Source: Pseudisothecium myosuroides (Eukaryota > Streptophyta > Bryopsida > Hypnales > Lembophyllaceae). Taken from it: a stretch of 64,000 nt of DNA. Position numbers and translations under genes: made by a program. Of the stretch, positions 14,301-27,168 are shown one piece after another. The stretch spans positions 3,534,001-3,598,000 of the forward strand of contig OX637296.1 in assembly GCA_951799445.1 (NCBI GenBank), written 5' to 3'. Each line of letters begins with the position of its first letter. Position 1 is the stretch's first letter. The notes under the pieces were generated by a model. It saw only the letters and a program-made list of their open reading frames with translations. It ran no database searches and was not told the origin of the DNA.

Positions 14301-17300
14301 TAGCGTGTTCCAAGATCCCTACATGTCATTCGATACTAGAACCAAATATGAATCGAGAGTTGGCACCCTGGTGTAACAGACAGCAGCAGGAAAATCACAA
14401 TCTTGAGAACCAAGTAATCAGCGAAAAAACATCTTAATAAGATGTCTCCTGAATTGAAACAAACCACACATCACGTCATGAATTAAAGACGCTGCATATT
14501 TAGCACATCATTTTGAAGCTATTTTGCAAGATGGCATGACACACTCATAACAACAGTACAACCTGCTAAATGTTATAGATCTCAACAAACAAAACCAAGA
14601 GAAAATATTAAACATAGAGTCGATATCTAGAATTCCCCAATAAATCGAAGAGCCATCCAACTATCTTACCTTTCCACCATGAGCTTGCAATTCAAGAATG
14701 AGCTGCTCATCACCCAAACAGGAAGAATCACCGGCATTTGTCTGTGAATTCAAGTCCAAACCACGGAATTCAGTGAAAGTTATATACACTAATTGATGGA
14801 AAGTTCGAAAGTTGTGCACCAAGAACTAAATCAAATTTACATGCTCGAAAGTACGAATTGTGCAGAGATATGTATGAGCTGAGATCCTTCATAGCAGTTA
14901 CCACCTACCGAGTTGCTTAGAGAAATCCTTAACTCCTGAAGAAAGCCCATCACAAAGAGTTGAGGTCGTTTAGCAGGCTCAATCGGTTGCAACTCCTGGT
15001 CCCCTTCCTCAATTTTCTTCTCAACACCACGGTCATCACGATCATCTTCGTCTTCGTCACTTGATTCTGAGGGAATTGATAACAATGTCGCCTGCATACA
15101 AAAGATTAGGTTGTAGGTTGTAAGTCACGTTTAACGGCACAAGGGAACCAGTTTGTCATTGTTGAGTACCAACAGGTTCAGAACGCTGGCAGCCAGCAGT
15201 CCAAACAGGCGTTAAGCAAATGCAAGAGCTGATGTAGAAAAAAGCTGTTGCGGACAGAAAAGAGATATATGAACGACATCTGATGATTCTTGGAACTTAC
15301 AGAGGCCTTATAAGTAGCGAGAGCTAGGTAGTACTGCCATGCACCCTTAAGGTCTTCACTCTTCACTTGCAGAATTAGAGCACTCGAGGACTCGACAACC
15401 TGAATAACCATAACCATATGAAATTCCACGAGTCTACCATTGATGGACACACACAAATAAAATCCCTATGCTGCCAACTATACAATAAAAGTGCCAACAG
15501 GACAATATAAAGGATGCCTTGGAAGGAAGTAGGAGTATATCTGCGATGGTAAACAAAGATTTAGTCATGTTAACAGAAAAATACTCCTCTCTGCAGACTA
15601 GTGTTAAACATAACCACATGAGTTCAAAGATATTACCTTTTGAATTTCAACACCTCGATGGCAAATGGCAAACACGTTCTCAAAGTTACCAATTTGGGCA
15701 GAGGGCACTTCCATCACCTGCTTTCCAGTCACACTGAGCAACCTCAAGCAATGAGCTTTGGATTCGTATCAAGAGTAGATATGAAAATGATCTATCAACT
15801 AAGAAGTTATGATGACCTGCCACGTATTTTGTATAGAAACTGACAAAAGAAAACGGAACAGCATCTGTCAAAACACCCTCGATATTTACCAAAGCATTAG
15901 TGTATGGTAGACGGGGATCAAAATACCTGATACACCTCTGATAAGAATGCGCACTTTCTGACTCCAATATGTACAAATATGTCCCAGCAAGAATTGCTCT
16001 ACAAGGTTGCCACTCAGCTACTGTGCTCCCTATACCCTGCATAATTCACAGAACAAAACAAGATGTTAATTAAAACATTTATTAATTCAGATATGGCGTA
16101 TGAGATAGTGCTTACTGTGCTGAAATAGGGAATTGATTCGTCGATGTCCATTTTGATGCACAGATACTGTGAGCTTCTAGTATCCGATTTTCCCAAGAAG
16201 ATTGTCAGACTCACCCCCCAAACCAAGAGTCGTGCATCCCCTGAATAATCTGAACGCTGCCACGGCACTGCTGTTCCTGTCTCTGGAGAGTCGTCTGGCA
16301 CGTTGTCAGCACCTCCGATTGCACTAAGAACAGACATAAGTCGGTGATACCTTGCAGGAGAAAAATGTATGCCAAGGCGTGGCACCTTAATTGCCAGTCT
16401 AGTGGATGGATAATTTGGATGTGGTACACGGATCTGCACAAATGAAACGGTTTTCATTGTATTGGAACTCTCTAGCAAAATCTCTCGCCGTTTACTTTTG
16501 GCAAACATTACTCCGTGAGAAAACAAAGTCATCGCTTGCGAGAACATTGCCACCCAACTAGTGATCCTAGAGTGGATATCGCCAAAAAAATTGAATTTAT
16601 TCAGTTCATGGTCAAAGCCAGATCTCTCACTATAGGGCAAACATCCTCGGCATTACAGGCAGGCAAGCGCAAATATGCAGGAGTATGTGTTTGAAGTCCC
16701 AAATACCACAAGCATTTCAAAAGTACCTGGTCCAGAACAAGCGACATTCCACATGGGTCCAATACTGGAAGAATTCCGTTATGTCTTGACTTCTCCACAT
16801 CAGTGTCTGTGTTTGGAGAGATTCCATCAGACAGCAGCGATGTAGAGGACAAGGAAGCGATCTCAGACCATTGGAAGTCTCTGTCAACCACAAATGCTGA
16901 AATCTCCTTTCCAGTGATAGAGAATCGAGAATACATAGTTGACTTTGCGATATCAACGTCCTGGTTACCATCCTGCATACCACAACGTTGAACAATAAGA
17001 CACTCCAAACTAGCGCCAGGTGCAAGATAGCTGCATTATACGGACGTATGAGGTACGATAAATTGAACGAGATGAAACTAAAAATGTAGAAAGATGCTCA
17101 GAAAGATGCTCATTGGATGCTCGTCATCAGATCCCCAAAATTTTGTAAGGTGATTGTAAATTATATTGACAAAACAAAACATCAAATACAAGTTCTTGAA
17201 CAACAAATTATTTTACGGACATCATCTTGCCATCACGATCGCTTGCAGTGCTGACATACACTCCCCAACTTCGTTCACAAAGGCTCAATCATAGAAATAT

Positions 17301-20300
17301 GAATAAATTCTAATACAGAAGACTACTTGCAACTTCCATCAATGTCAGAATGGTGCAGCCCTACACATCATAAGCTTTTCAGAGATACCAACACCGTAGC
17401 TAGAGGCTCCACGTTTTGGGAGTCACATGAAATGCACTAGCAAAGCAATTCAAACAGCAAACTTCAATATATAGAGTCCAATGGTCACAACTTCTAGTCA
17501 ACTTACAGTTGCAGTATGCAGAGTGAAATGTCCCAAATCCAGGAGGAGCTGTGTGTCATCCTCATCGTTCTTGCTGGCTTTCGCTGGAATTGAAATCTTT
17601 GGAGCATCCAAGTCCAGGTCAATAGAGAACCTACAACAAGACACGTAGATAATTGTTGCATAATATACGCAGTAGAGAGAAACTCAATATTCCGCTAGAA
17701 GTTCTACATGCAAGTTGCCTTATCGCAAGGTTAGACTAAGGCACTGCAAAGGTTCACAACATTCACAGTTGCCCGAAAGGGAAACTCAACCAGTGTCCAT
17801 CTAGAACCATCATTAAGCCAGTTGTCAAATGCGTACACGATGCCTTACATAGTGATTAGGGCATATAGGCATCCGCAAACATTTTTCTAGTGGACGTCCC
17901 GAAGTATTGAAACGTAAGGTATCAAGGTAAACTTAAAAATGATCTGAACGTGAAAACATTCAAGCATCACCAGCATGAATCTGGTACTATTTAAGATCAG
18001 CCTGATTGTCAGGAGCACGATAAATTTTCACAAAAGACGAAACGTTGTACCACATGGTCAATTCCGCTGAAAAAAAACAGTAAGAAAACGGTGGAAACCG
18101 ACCCACCTGCTTTGCTGCTCAAGCGCTTGTTGCAATTGTTCCTGTGCTCGACGTGTGACTTCCTCCAGCTTATTCTACAAATAGAGAGCCAAAAGATCTT
18201 GAGCAACAATCCTAACGATGATAAAAGGAGGATCTATAGCTAATCTCGAGCACAAAACAAGATGCATTTGAAGCTAATCGGTGAAATTGACTGATTTCAC
18301 GATACGAAACCTAAGTCGATTCGCCTACTGCACGAGGGACAAGTGCCATGGTTTGCAAATGTTTATTTTCAGACAATGACAGAATGGGAGATATGAATAA
18401 GCTGTAACCATTAAGCACTATCACAAAGAGGGCGTCTATGGCCTGAAGTAGGAAAAAACCTGCAAGACCGCTGCAGTCTCTAGTGCAACACCAGGACTAA
18501 GGGCTTGGCTGCTCTTCAGAAACTGAAGAAATCTTTCAAAACTTATCTTCCACACCTGCCGCAAGTAAAGAAGAATACTCTGAGCACAATGTTTGTCGAG
18601 CACGAGAATAAACAGTATTTCTCATATGAATTCAAAGTTAACTAGAACTAACTCAGAGTTAGCTACTGCGTTCTTTAGCGAATCATTTAAATGGAATCTC
18701 AAAAAGTACCAAGGCCTTCAACATATAAATCAGAAATGACTGCTAAAATGATAGTCGATAGGACTGGCTATAACCAAGATACCTTAACGTGGCAAGGAGA
18801 CATAGTGGCAGTTAACTTCCAGTCTAAATTCTCGTCATAAGGAGACTGGACATATGTTGCGGAAAGAGCATAGTCCCTTCCCTCTCGGCTCACACTCTGT
18901 AGGGTCAAGAGTGAGTATCAAATGTGAAATTAACATAGCTCTCATAATAATCCCCACTTCCAATCATACTAAATTATAGCTTCTTGGAAAAAAATCACAT
19001 GACCAGCTAAAAAATATGAGTTCATACCAGATGAAACCGTTTCAAATGTACTCATATTATTTAACTGTCAGACATCTGTTGGAATCGATTGCAAACAGAT
19101 GTCCGACAAATCAATTCTCAAACAGTCATTATTTAGAACAACAAACAATCACAAACATCCGTATTCATATATCTTTAGTATCTGTACCTCAATCAGCATT
19201 CCTTCAGGAGCAGTAAGGCCATAAAACTGGAGTTTCCCTGCACAAGCCAATGTCTTTGGATATACTTGTGTTCCAACTTGCAAACTTTCAAAAGTTCCAC
19301 ATAATATCTCCTTATTTTCACTGTCTAAAACACGAGCTGAGCCCTGTCGAATGTTGACATCAAGGGCCATTTGCATCATATTGAGCTCTTCGGTTTTCGA
19401 GACATTAAGCACATCTTCTCCAGGCTGGTAACTCAATAACTGATTAATTTTGCTCCATTCTTCTTTAGTGAGTTGTCCCGGAGCATCAACTGCTTTAGAA
19501 GGCGTAGGAGATGTAGGAGTTGGAGAGTCGTCGGAAGGTGGTGGTGGAGTACCATCTTGACTAGAATTTGCAGATCCCCTAGGAACCATACACACCCACA
19601 AATGAAATCGCAGACAGAATGTGATGAAAATATGGAAAGTCAATCCATACAAACATGAAAGTGAGTAAAGTATGAAAAACTCCACAGAAACGTTCCCACA
19701 TCCCTCGAGCAGAAAACTGACACACAATCCCACAAAGTGATGCAATTAAAATCGGAAAATCAAATACTAATATGCACACAAAAGTCGACTGTACCAGCCA
19801 AACGACCACCAGGAGCTCTTCCTCATTCGTTCACGTTCTACTGCAGCTTCTTTCGATTTCACACTTTCTGCTCTTGCATGAGCCAACAGCCTGCAAGAGA
19901 GGAGGTTCGCATTGCCATCAAGCACTATAAAATTTAATCATCAGATGCAAATATTCAAAAAACGACGTGCAGTGAAAGGACTCGAGAAAGTTATTCGAAT
20001 AGGCAAAGGACGATAACGATCCACAGTCGCTAAACTAGATCAGAGATGACAGCTTCACATCTCAGAGAGGATTTCAGGAATACCGACCTCCAAAGGAGAA
20101 TCACTTCAATATCAAGATCCTTTTCCATGTCTTTAATTTCTTGATTATTAACTTTGAAACCTTGTTGCAAGCAACTTGCATACAGTTGTACATAATGTCG
20201 CCTCTTGCGACACGAATCAGCTATGCTTGACCACTGCAGCCGATACCTGAAAAAGGCAGTGGTAGTGCTGATCATCAAATAAACACATTCGACATGTATA

Positions 20301-23300
20301 TACCTATAAGCATTCATACTGGCAGCATACACAGCCATAAACATGTGCAGGACTCAGCAAATTCGCAAATTTACTCTCCAGTAACATGTCAAACCTATAG
20401 TCATTACATGTTTCGCGTATAATGAGGAAGACCCACCAGACTCTAGAATGTTGCTGTAACACAGCTTGACAACCATAAAGCCACCAAGCCTGTGCATCTG
20501 CTGAAACAGACGCTTGAGGACGAAAGTGGCTGTACTGCAACCTAAGTCGATAAGTGGACACTCCTTCCAAAAGCTTCATGCCATCACAGTATTGGGCCTG
20601 TGGGATGATAGAAATGCAAGATAATTACTCACATGTATGTGACTCTCAGTATCGGTACAGATGCCTAAAATCCATTTCAATGTGAACTTCTTTCCATTGA
20701 TGATTAACAAATACCAATAAAAACCAGACTACAGAACAGCATCAAGAACCAACTTTGAACAAGGAACAGGCAAACAATTCATAACAACTATTCATTGAAA
20801 TGCCAACAAGCCGCTCACACGCTAGGACTTAACCTGTTGGGAGAAATACCTCTGAAACTGTCAATGACACAGGCTCCAGTACAAGCGTGGCTTCCTGAAA
20901 AGGGACCTCGGGTTTTCGCTTCTCACGTTTTCCACGACGGTAATATGTCATAAGACCCCCAACAGGATGCAGCAAATACTGGCGACCAGTAGCCCACTTA
21001 GACAAAGACTTATCAGGTGATGCGTCAGTTTTTATGCCCTCCATGAAAACCTGTTACAGGTTTGAATTCCATATTCAGATTACAGACAAACAACTGGTCA
21101 AAGTTAAACTGCTATAGTAAAATAATTGAGAACACCAAGAGACGTTCTCCCATCAATACCTTAGAGGTGTTGCTAAAATCTCGGGAATCTAATTATATAG
21201 AAGAAATGATCATCCAGTCCGTGAAAAAATGATATATTAGAACGTTGTAGACTAACGCGACACACCAGTCCTCATACACATTAGAAGATGAATAATTAGT
21301 TCGAAAAATACCTCCTCCCATTCCCCAGGGGTCATTTCCTCCCATGCTTTTTTCAACTCCCAAGGTGTGCTACCTGGGTCATGGTATACAGCCAGACGCT
21401 CCAAGCGCACGGACTGCAGAACCAGAGCTGCTTAAATAATTAAACTCATTCAAGTTGAACAATCAGGTACAGGACTAAATAAAACATGAGCAAAACGCTA
21501 CTTGCCTGAACCTCTTAAGAAATTCGAGAACATCCACATATAGCAAAAAGGAGGAAGAGCAAATTAACACGCAGCACAACTACGTGGCTAGAGAAAACCA
21601 CTCGTATTCAGGGATCACTCAATGGGCAAAGACATAAAAGCCAAATACAAAAAACCGCATAGGAATGAGCAAAACATACATTCCGATTACTATAAACAAG
21701 TCAAAAGTAATTAGGTGGGAGATGCAAACCTTGCGGAGTCTTTCCAAAGCCCCACTAGTGACAAATGTTTCATGTCCAGATTCATCAATAGTCACAGCTG
21801 CTAATGTTGCCAACGTAACTCCAGAACAAAACGGGTGCCCAGGGTTACTGCATTCAATGAACAGCTTTACGGACATGAAATTTTAAGAAAATCAAAATCA
21901 AATCCACTATTCCTCATTGCATTGCATCCAGACACCTTTTCATCAAAATGGACCTGGTTCGCTTTCATATAAACGCATTTGAGAACAGGACCACGTAATT
22001 CGGAAATATTAGAACTACAGTAAAGCGATTGCCGTAATACAATTGCTTTAGTTACCTAGGTGACCACAGATGGACACACTAACCCCAGCGAAAAGAGCAA
22101 AGATATAATAAGTTGATCGAAAGGAGAGGTGATAATGTGAATCCAATTAGGAAAGATAGATCAATATGCAAGTCATTTGGAGCCAATAGGAAGAATACAT
22201 ACCTCACTGTGTCTTCATAACGAATGTGCAAATTGGTGATTGAAATTTTCAAGTTCCCAACAATAGTCGCAATTAGAGAGCTAAACCAGGTGTTCGAGGT
22301 TGTATCCTGCAAGAATTGTCACAACAGCAATTCACTAAGTCGCAAGACTTTTTGAGGGAAAAAAAAAATTTCAAGAAAAGAAAAAAATTAGAGATGCTGA
22401 AATCAAGTATAGTTCCAAAAAATATTAAACTACAGATTCGTAACACTGAAAAATTCATCAATGATTCTCGAATCCTCTGAGATAACTATAGTTTGCTGAT
22501 TCATTAGCACCAGGAAAACAATGTTCACATACGGTTTCTTGAGGCCCAGCTGTCTTGTGGTCCTTCGCCTCAAACATGGCCAATTCAGCCGCCTGTCAAA
22601 ATCAACAAAAGTTCACATTTTAAGCTTAATTCATTTTCCAGTCTTTGTGGCACTTGAAATAAGCTGTGTCGTCGAGACTTCCTTGTATTCAGGCTTGTCT
22701 GATGATCTAAAAAGGTATCTACAAAGTTGATCTGCTACATGAGTGTCACTGGTTCCAGCATGACGATTACATAGGCTACGCAGGTTCCCATAAATAATGT
22801 GGTGCATTGCAGAAAGCGACAACAATTAAATCAATATCACTTGCAAAAGATGAGTCTAACCTCACACTTGCGTCTTTTCGCCTCATACCATTTATCTTTA
22901 TCGTCTTCCTGCAAGCACGCATACCACCCTCATTAGAAAATGCAAAAGCGCACATAAGCAAACCAATCGAACCCTTCAATTTATCACAAAGTTTTCAAGT
23001 TTTTCTCCAGGTTTACATGGAAAAAATAGTTCCCAAAACAACCAGGACTATCAAAAATAAGAGCACGATAGTAAGACACATCTGCCAGTGCTTACGGTGA
23101 AGGTCCTGTCATCTTGGAGAGGTTCAGCAAGTATAAAAATGCGATCTAGAAGCACAATTACAGGATCTTTTCCTAGTCGATTCCAAGGAACCTGCATAAA
23201 CAAAACATCATTAACCTGGTTCCAACATCACAGAGTCGTGAAGCACACATTGACTACATGAGAAACCAGATTTTACAAGCACGATGCAAACGTTGAAATC

Positions 23301-25884
23301 ACTTAAAATAACGTATCGCATCCCAAAAAATTACTTCAGTGCAGCTTACCTTTAAAGTGACTGAACCAAGGAATCCAGCTTTTACTGTGATAGGAAGTTT
23401 TAGTGCGTTAAGGGCCTCCGCCTTGAGTTGTAAATCTTTTAAGACGACATCTCCTGTATCATCCGGGTTCATAATTTACCACAACAAGCACACAAAAAAA
23501 ATTACGTTCTTGCCTGCCAGTGCAAGATTCACAATTGAGAAATACCACCCAATACTCTACACTGCCGACTCAATACTGCCGACACTCAGATTAATAATGT
23601 GCTACAAAATTATGCGAAAGAGCCATGGTTGAAATGTACAATCCCAGTACAATCCCAAACAGCCCTACGAAACTGGAATAGACAAATTTGAAGTCAAAGG
23701 TTCGCATCGAATAGCTTCCATAGGATACTCTATTGACAACCTAATATACCAGTTGTCATAAAAATCGGTCCCCATGACTATTATGATGGCATTTTATATC
23801 CAGTGGACCAATACTAACACTAATGTCATCCATGCCGATTTTCACGACAAGTCAAGTCACAGATTGGCTAACAAACTGCATAGCTCGACGCTTCCTTTAG
23901 CACATTAACTGGAAAACAATCCAAGGACATTCAGGCTATTAAGGGCCGATCACAACTTTTGACAGTTTCGATATGCAAGACGGATTCAAAGTAAAAAGGT
24001 TGGTAGCCAAACCTTGCCAAACACTAATCTTCAAAGCTTCTACTGAGAGACCGCGGACATATTCTCCAAGATAAAGACGAAGAAGATGTAGAACCTGTCA
24101 ACAAAGAGATTTGCAAGCATCGAGACCGTTAAGAGCGAAGATATCGACGCGAAGCAATAGTTAAGTGGGTTTTAACAAGGGAAGACCAACTTCGCACAAT
24201 CTAGACTGCATACTATCCCCTAATTGAATATGAGATCAAGACGATAAAGCTCCGCAAACAATTCTTGAAAAGCCTTCAATTATACACCAAAGATCCATAC
24301 TTCTATGTTGCATCCAGTTTTTCCGGAAGGCTGTCACTATGTAAGATGCTTTTTTCTGCTAAACCTCTCATTAACCCTGCGGCAGTGAAAACGCACTAAC
24401 GACAAAATTGAAATGACATCCCTGGAATCCTTGGGGTCTCCAGGATCAGAAAGCATGATCACTGCGAAGAACGCCAAGAAAATATACAACATGCTCTTAG
24501 CACCAGTCCCATTTATAAACCAATACCAAAAGCCCTAACAATCTTCAAACCCTTCCATTAACTTTAAACAATAAGTGCCTCTTCCTTCGTAAGAGAAGAT
24601 CTTTTCTATTCTGGCATAAACTGAGCCTATTTCCACTCTCGAGAGTCGAGTTACAACCAGTGCAGCAAGCGCGGATGCTCTCTTCGATTCATAATTGACT
24701 CGAAAATGCAAGTTACCCTAAGCAGATTTTACCAGGCAACTTAGGCCCTTTATGCTGCTTAGAACCAAACTCTAATTTTCTCTAATTCGAGGTAGGAGTC
24801 GACGTTTTCTCTCATGCTAAATAGAGTAAACGAGTACGGCGAATACTATTCGAAGCAAAACCTGGACATAAATTGAAGATCATCAACTCCCAGTCTATTT
24901 CACGAAGAAAAACTACACCCGTCCCATCACAGTACCGTAATTGGCGCAATTCCCTCCGACTATATCTGCTCCGACATTAAAATGGTCGATATTTAGTTCC
25001 AGTAAAAGCACTATCGTCACAAATTCACTTTGAGGTAAGAGCTCAATCCTTAGTAGCTACTGAGACGTCTTAAGCAACACAAGAACACTACCACACTAGT
25101 ATCAGACAATGGGATCTTGCTCCATTTGTTCTTGTAAGACAGACAGCTAAGAGTGTGAACTATTTTACGTGAACGTACAGAGAGTGCGGTGGACAGGGAC
25201 TACTGAATTGCCAGCATGGTAAACGCCGGGACACTGAACACTGATAGTATACCCAGGTTATTTCCAAGCAATTTTTACATCTCAAATAGGATAATCATCC
25301 TGCAGGCTTCTCAGTCCACACTATAGCTCACAATCTCCCACTTTCAGAGCAGAAACCGTCCACAAGCGCATGACAGTGAAGCAAGACCCGAAGGATCGTT
25401 AAACCAATGATATTCTTTTCTTTTCCCGTCACAATAGTAGCCACAAAGGAGTTGCTAGAGTTTCCAACTTTATAAAAACGTGCCCGCTGTTTAGGTCAAG
25501 CAAGAACAGTGTCGGGCAACCGAATTCTATTGAGCACTAATTTAGAACGAGTTAATATGCAGTTCATATCTAACTTCAAGAAAAGTGCTAGAAGTGAATT
25601 AGAGCAATGCGCACGAATCTAATGTCGCTTGTCAACATAAAATTGTGAATTCCAGGGACGATATCTACAAGAAGGTGAATGCTTGAAAGTTAGCAATGCG
25701 AGCTGCGAGAGGTAATGAAATTGCTAAATGAAGGAGAAGAGAGAGGTAGCAATCTTTTACCTCGTCACGAGAATTAAGAGTACGAATTCCACAATTTCAC
25801 GAAATGGTGAATAGCAGGAGAACAATGAACAACAAAAAGACAGGAATCAGCTGAAGGAAAGGGATTTACGTGAGCCTCGAACAT
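1..25884 (-). CDS. VPS13: VPS13-type bridge-like lipid transfer protein (partial; C-terminus outside window)
   Basis: Plant VPS13 proteins form long hydrophobic grooves that move bulk glycerolipids between membranes at organelle contact sites. The conceptual protein has, in order: an N-terminal chorein segment, a long repeating-beta-groove region, an inserted PH domain, four VPS62-type W-x-P...GY...G motifs, a C2-like domain, a dysferlin-like segment and the start of the SHR-binding domain. PH plus C2 points to the plant VPS13M class rather than SHRUBBY, but this is from remembered family architecture. About 51 exons give ~3,550 codons; splice phases agree across nearly all junctions I checked, with GT-AG borders, so the gene looks intact. 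The family is ~4,000 residues or more, so the C-terminal VPS13_C part should lie left of base 1. The start ATG (25882-25884) opens a 15-nt coding exon encoding MFEAH, the usual beginning. Exon coordinates are in the block entries; borders are read by eye. Confidence 0.94.
2723..4261 (-). other. VPS13: VPS13 exons 45-48: C2-like domain
   Basis: Exons: 3992-4261, 3497-3703, 3038-3092 and about 2723-2923 (the 3' border of the last is uncertain: donors near 2745 and near 2723 both keep the frame). The sequence HFVAIHVSEARELRVN, DYICYLKLAI, ARSRCVRPHA, KWNEVFIFELPQK and LEVLISNQAA follows a C2 beta-sandwich, including the conserved W-N-E-x-F-x-F-E-x-P step. The Ca2+-binding aspartates of typical C2 loops are mostly absent, so it may bind lipid without calcium. 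The 55-nt exon 47 is the second smallest in the gene. Confidence 0.82.
4639..8162 (-). other. VPS13: VPS13 exons 37-44: VPS62/VAB-like region with four W-x-P...GY motifs
   Basis: Exons: 7867-8162, 7492-7576, 7040-7360, 6391-6798, 5688-6042, 5340-5495, 5075-5238, 4639-4822. Four copies of a motif [I/V]W-x-P-x-[A/V]P-x-GY...G-[D/C]-C/V can be read: IWRPRAPSGYLIMGDC, VWMPIAPPGYIALGCV, IWRPIVPSGYAIVGDC and VWFPVAPVGYVTIGCV. This is the VPS62 (DUF946) signature, here in two tandem pairs. Exon 37 carries WIKGMVKGLTVEGGSG and FDRIWV, which lead into it. Exon 43 carries INTTITNINL and LECWEPFIEPFEG, the conserved start of the following groove repeat. In yeast the equivalent VAB region binds PxP-type adaptors that recruit VPS13 to organelles; the same role here is inference. 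Confidence 0.86.
8711..15091 (-). other. VPS13: VPS13 exons 24-36: central groove region with acidic linkers
   Basis: Exons: 14909-15091, 14670-14741, 13742-14237, 12958-13278, 12572-12703, 12174-12287, 11847-12031, 11370-11478, 10967-11110, 10534-10857, 9660-10304, 9280-9507, 8711-8811. Family hallmarks are YQGYDYSLSGKLSAVRIVFL (exon 29), HNSFVWHGG (exon 31), FWLSYCNSSASNMDVLI (exon 34), LRFKNIRIE (end of exon 34) and VAPELTFYDSTKW (exon 36). Two strongly acidic, poorly conserved stretches occur: SSDEDEDDRDDRG in exon 24 and EEQEEDEEDEEVFDD in exon 26; both are likely exposed loops off the groove. Exon 34 (645 nt) is one of the longest. Introns hold only AT-rich sequence. Confidence 0.88.
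15301..16972 (-). other. VPS13: VPS13 exons 19-23 with inserted PH domain
   Basis: Exons: 16727-16972, 16116-16433, 15927-16036, 15637-15733, 15301-15399. Exons 21-23 encode a pleckstrin-homology fold: EWQPCRAILAGTYLYILES for strands 1-3, a Lys/Gln-Val turn (TGKQVMEVPSAQIG), and the C-terminal helix signature GAWQYYLALATYKAS with its conserved Trp. PH domains in this position are known from plant VPS13M proteins and are absent from yeast VPS13, so this is the main evidence for subclass. It probably adds phosphoinositide or protein targeting midway along the bridge; the lipid specificity cannot be read. For exon 22 I chose the acceptor before TGTGACTGG (start 15733), because the acceptor 16 nt downstream would give a stop across the junction. 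Confidence 0.85.
17507..21050 (-). other. VPS13: VPS13 exons 10-18: start of the repeating-beta-groove region
   Basis: Exons: 20850-21050, 20437-20597, 20088-20246, 19795-19890, 19188-19578, 18783-18896, 18460-18555, 18107-18174, 17507-17630. Conserved pieces include YLLHPVGG, the WW(L/F)YG helix, WSSIADSCRKRRHYVQLY, a charged LLAHARAESVKSKEAAVERER helix region, and SVSREGRDYAL. Exon 14 starts with a low-complexity Ser/Pro/Thr linker. Exons 16-17 encode a short amphipathic/coiled segment (NKLEEVTRRAQEQLQQALEQ). These alternating beta and helical pieces fit the early RBG repeats of VPS13, which line the lipid channel. Phases alternate 0/1/2 but agree across each junction. Confidence 0.88.
21313..25884 (-). 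other. VPS13: VPS13 exons 1-9: N-terminal chorein domain
   Basis: Coding exons in order of translation: 25870-25884, 24013-24094, 23350-23453, 23096-23191, 22861-22908, 22533-22592, 22203-22306, 21730-21847, 21313-21413. Visible chorein hallmarks are MFEAH at the start, YLGEYVRGLS, LKISVWQG, LPITVKAGFLGSV and VPWNRLGKDPVIVLLD, then ISITNLHIRYEDTV on the seventh exon. In the family this end caps the lipid groove and contacts the donor membrane (often ER). The first intron is the longest in the gene (24095-25869, about 1.8 kb); I saw no gene or transposon in it. My base count of exon 9 comes to 101 where the frame needs 102; I attribute this to reading error rather than a frameshift because the downstream frame is intact. 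Confidence 0.9.
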
Positions 25885-26600
25885 ATTGACAGACTGTCCG
25901 CAGCTTCGCGAGCTACGATTCTTCCAGAAAATTTCCGCGGCTTGTATCCTCAACCATCTCAGGCACTGTCACAAAACCTCCTTCCAAATTTCGAAATCAA
26001 AGAACCGAAATCCTTCACAATAATAGCGCCGCTGATACAATCTGCCTCAACCTTCTCCTCCTCCTCCTCCTCCCTCTGAATAGTTTCTCATTTCATCTCG
26101 CCTCTTCCCAAAGCTCCACCTCCTCCTGAACTCTACTCTCCGTCTCCCCATGCATTCATTCCCACCGAGCTCACACCAATCGAAACCACAAGCTGGGATC
26201 ACCACATCCCCGGCTCAACGACCTGCATCACGTACGTCCAATCCACCAAGAACGTCACCAATCCATTACCGCCTTCAAAACAACTAGACAATCTCCAAAT
26301 TCCTGTTCTGGAAAAAAGCCAATTCCGAAACCAAAACCTAAAACGAGAGCTCACCACCGGTTCGATGCAACAGAGCGTCGCACTTCCCCTTAAAAGCTCA
26401 ATAGGTGGCCGATTCGGCACCAAAAAAGATATTAAAAAAAGGAAGATTAGCTCCGGGCAACAATCTGGATCGCGACGGGAGGAAAGAAAACTCGATCTTG
26501 TAGCCAAATAGTCGAAGTGAGGCTTGGCCTACAGATGCAGGGTTCCTGAACGACGGAGTCGACCCGCAGGCAAGTGACCATGTTTCCTTCCGTTCCTCGC
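25885..26600 (-). promoter_or_regulatory. 5' leader and presumed promoter region of the VPS13 gene
   Basis: This stretch lies upstream of the VPS13 start codon. On the sense (minus) strand it holds a (GAG)n run at 26055-26074. No long coding frame with family similarity was seen. Plants often place such purine/pyrimidine microsatellites in 5' leaders. The transcription start cannot be fixed from sequence alone. A perfect 8-bp inverted repeat (CCGTATCT/AGATACGG) lies at about 26643-26697. Confidence 0.4.
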
Positions 26601-27168
26601 AAATTTCTTTCCGCCTCGCGTATTTTCTTTCCCATTTCTTTTCCGTATCTTTCTCAAGACTTCTGGCGTTTCTTTCCCGTCTTTCTCAGATACGGGCACC
26701 TGCCCGACACGAGGGCTCGCGGGACGCTGCCGCGTTCAGTCCATGCAGTCGTTCCAAACAGGGGGACATGAAACATTGGTGTCATGTCTTTTTGTTCGAT
26801 GGAAAGAGTCTTCCTCACAAAACACTGATTTATCATATCCTATTAGCATTTAGCAAGGGCGCAAAATTAGTGTTGCATGCATAATTACAGTCAATACTGA
26901 AATTCGTACAATTTCATAATTTTGTTTAGCTTGAACTGATTTAAAACAGCATAATTTTTTTTAATTAGTGGCATATGCATTATAAAGAAGAGTAATTCTG
27001 GTCGTATGACCAGCATGAATGAAGAGTTTGTTGGGGATAGTTTCATTAATTGGATACATTTGTATAGCCATATGTAGTGAGTATATATTAGTTGAAGTCA
27101 AATGTATTTTGATAGAATGGGAGATAAGAACTTGCCATTGTCTAGGCCATATATTGTACACAAGATTA

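Noticed and set aside
26199..26635. Minus-strand frames upstream of VPS13
   Set aside because: They lie in the presumed 5' leader and show no recognisable domain; possible upstream frames only.
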